From: Pseudomonadota bacterium
GTDB lineage: Bacteria; Pseudomonadota; Gammaproteobacteria; Burkholderiales; Burkholderiaceae_C
Length of the DNA: 5,995 bases
Direction: 5' to 3'
Assembly (NCBI GenBank): GCA_023418355.1
Contig: JAEZZU010000328.1
Coordinates: forward strand, 1 to 5,995
Shown: piece by piece, positions 5,902 to 5,995 of the stretch
Numbering within the stretch: the first letter of the stretch is position 1
How the letters are laid out: each line of letters starts with the position of its first letter
The notes under the pieces: generated by a model
Databases searched by the model: none
Told to the model about the DNA's origin: nothing
What the model saw: only the letters and a program-made list of their open reading frames with translations
Made by a program: the position numbers and the translations under genes

Positions 5902-5995
5902 GTTTAATGAACGAGGGTGGAGTGTTGGGGTGAGTTGATTAACAACTCACGGTACACGGACAGCGGCGATCGTACCCCAAGCCCCTTGCGAGGGC
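5872..5995 (-). mobile_element. end of an insertion sequence, probably IS30 family (rest beyond right edge)
   Basis: Homology to a receiver domain stops at about 5871 and a different sequence begins. Read on the minus strand, the outermost bases are GTGTTGCACTTGGGTCTTGA followed by ATCC (from 5895 down to 5872). This fits, from memory, the GTTGCAC...TTGAATC style of IS30-family terminal repeats. Just inside it, a transposase-like frame ends at 5904. The exact outer boundary (5872-5873) and any target duplication cannot be fixed with only one end visible. The presence of an insertion boundary is well supported; the family name is less certain. Confidence 0.7.
5904..5995 (-). CDS. IS30-like transposase, C-terminal 29 codons only
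   Basis: Partial gene entering from the right edge. The minus-strand frame from 5993 reads PRKGLGVRSPLSVYRE and continues to QHSTLVH before stop TAA at 5906-5904. The pattern RPRK-x-LG-xx-(S/T)P-xx-(V/Y) is the recognisable C-terminal tail of DDE transposases, where NxRPRKxLGxxTP is typical of IS30 members; the Arg before PRK would be the codon cut by the window edge (ending GC, compatible with Arg). IS3 and IS481 transposases have a related RPHxxLG tail, so they are the alternatives. The catalytic DDE residues lie beyond the window. The stop is about 31 bases from the inferred element end, a normal arrangement for a transposase read towards its right end. Confidence 0.65.
   Translation of the reverse strand, partial: PRKGLGVRSPLSVYRELLINSPQHSTLVH

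Noticed and set aside
5930..5950. Perfect 8-bp inverted repeat GTGAGTTG-ATTAA-CAACTCAC, resembling a terminator
   Set aside because: It lies inside the transposase tail coding region, with no T run after it on either strand. I do not call it a terminator, though it could fold in the mRNA. A second 7-bp pairing (5925-5931 with 5974-5980) nests around it.
1..5995. CRISPR arrays, toxin-antitoxin pairs, retrons, phage or other defence systems
   Set aside because: No regularly spaced repeats, small paired genes, reverse transcriptase or defence-type domains could be found in either strand.

Overview
The window looks like chromosomal DNA of a GC-rich betaproteobacterium, most likely of the Comamonadaceae (Comamonas/Acidovorax/Delftia type). 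This rests on the protein style, GC-biased third positions, the TRAP-transporter subtype and the look of the intergenic DNA. No database search was possible, so the genus is an inference.

Layout, left to right. (1) Positions 1-2112, minus strand: a two-gene TRAP-transporter membrane module. dctQ-like (small permease) comes first in transcription. dctM-like (large permease) follows after 20 bases and runs off the left edge. No substrate-binding protein gene lies upstream of dctQ, so it must be past the left edge or elsewhere. (2) 2113-2362: a non-coding stretch with two inverted repeats and a strong A/T tract in front of dctQ, then a terminator-like hairpin right after the next gene. (3) 2363-2878, minus: a low-molecular-weight protein tyrosine phosphatase with intact catalytic motifs. 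(4) 2993-3066, plus: tRNA-Gly with anticodon CCC and an encoded CCA end, followed by a short hairpin and T run. (5) 3101-3469, minus: a small acidic cytoplasmic protein of unknown function. (6) 3470-3693: non-coding DNA with a repeat-like segment. (7) 3694-5901, plus: a decayed BvgS/RpfC-style hybrid sensor histidine kinase. (8) about 5872-5995: one end of an insertion sequence, apparently IS30 family, with the last 29 codons of its transposase on the minus strand.

The main result is the state of the kinase gene. It carries three independent lesions: an in-frame TAA between the first membrane helix and the periplasmic domain, an in-frame internal deletion that removed the phospho-accepting H-box region, and a receiver domain cut in half by the insertion sequence. 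The ATP-binding domain between these is still intact in its motifs and the 674-codon frame after the stop remains open, so an automatic annotation would probably call it a normal kinase. I read it as a pseudogene. The other genes are ordinary housekeeping or transport genes. I did not find a convincing new biological system.
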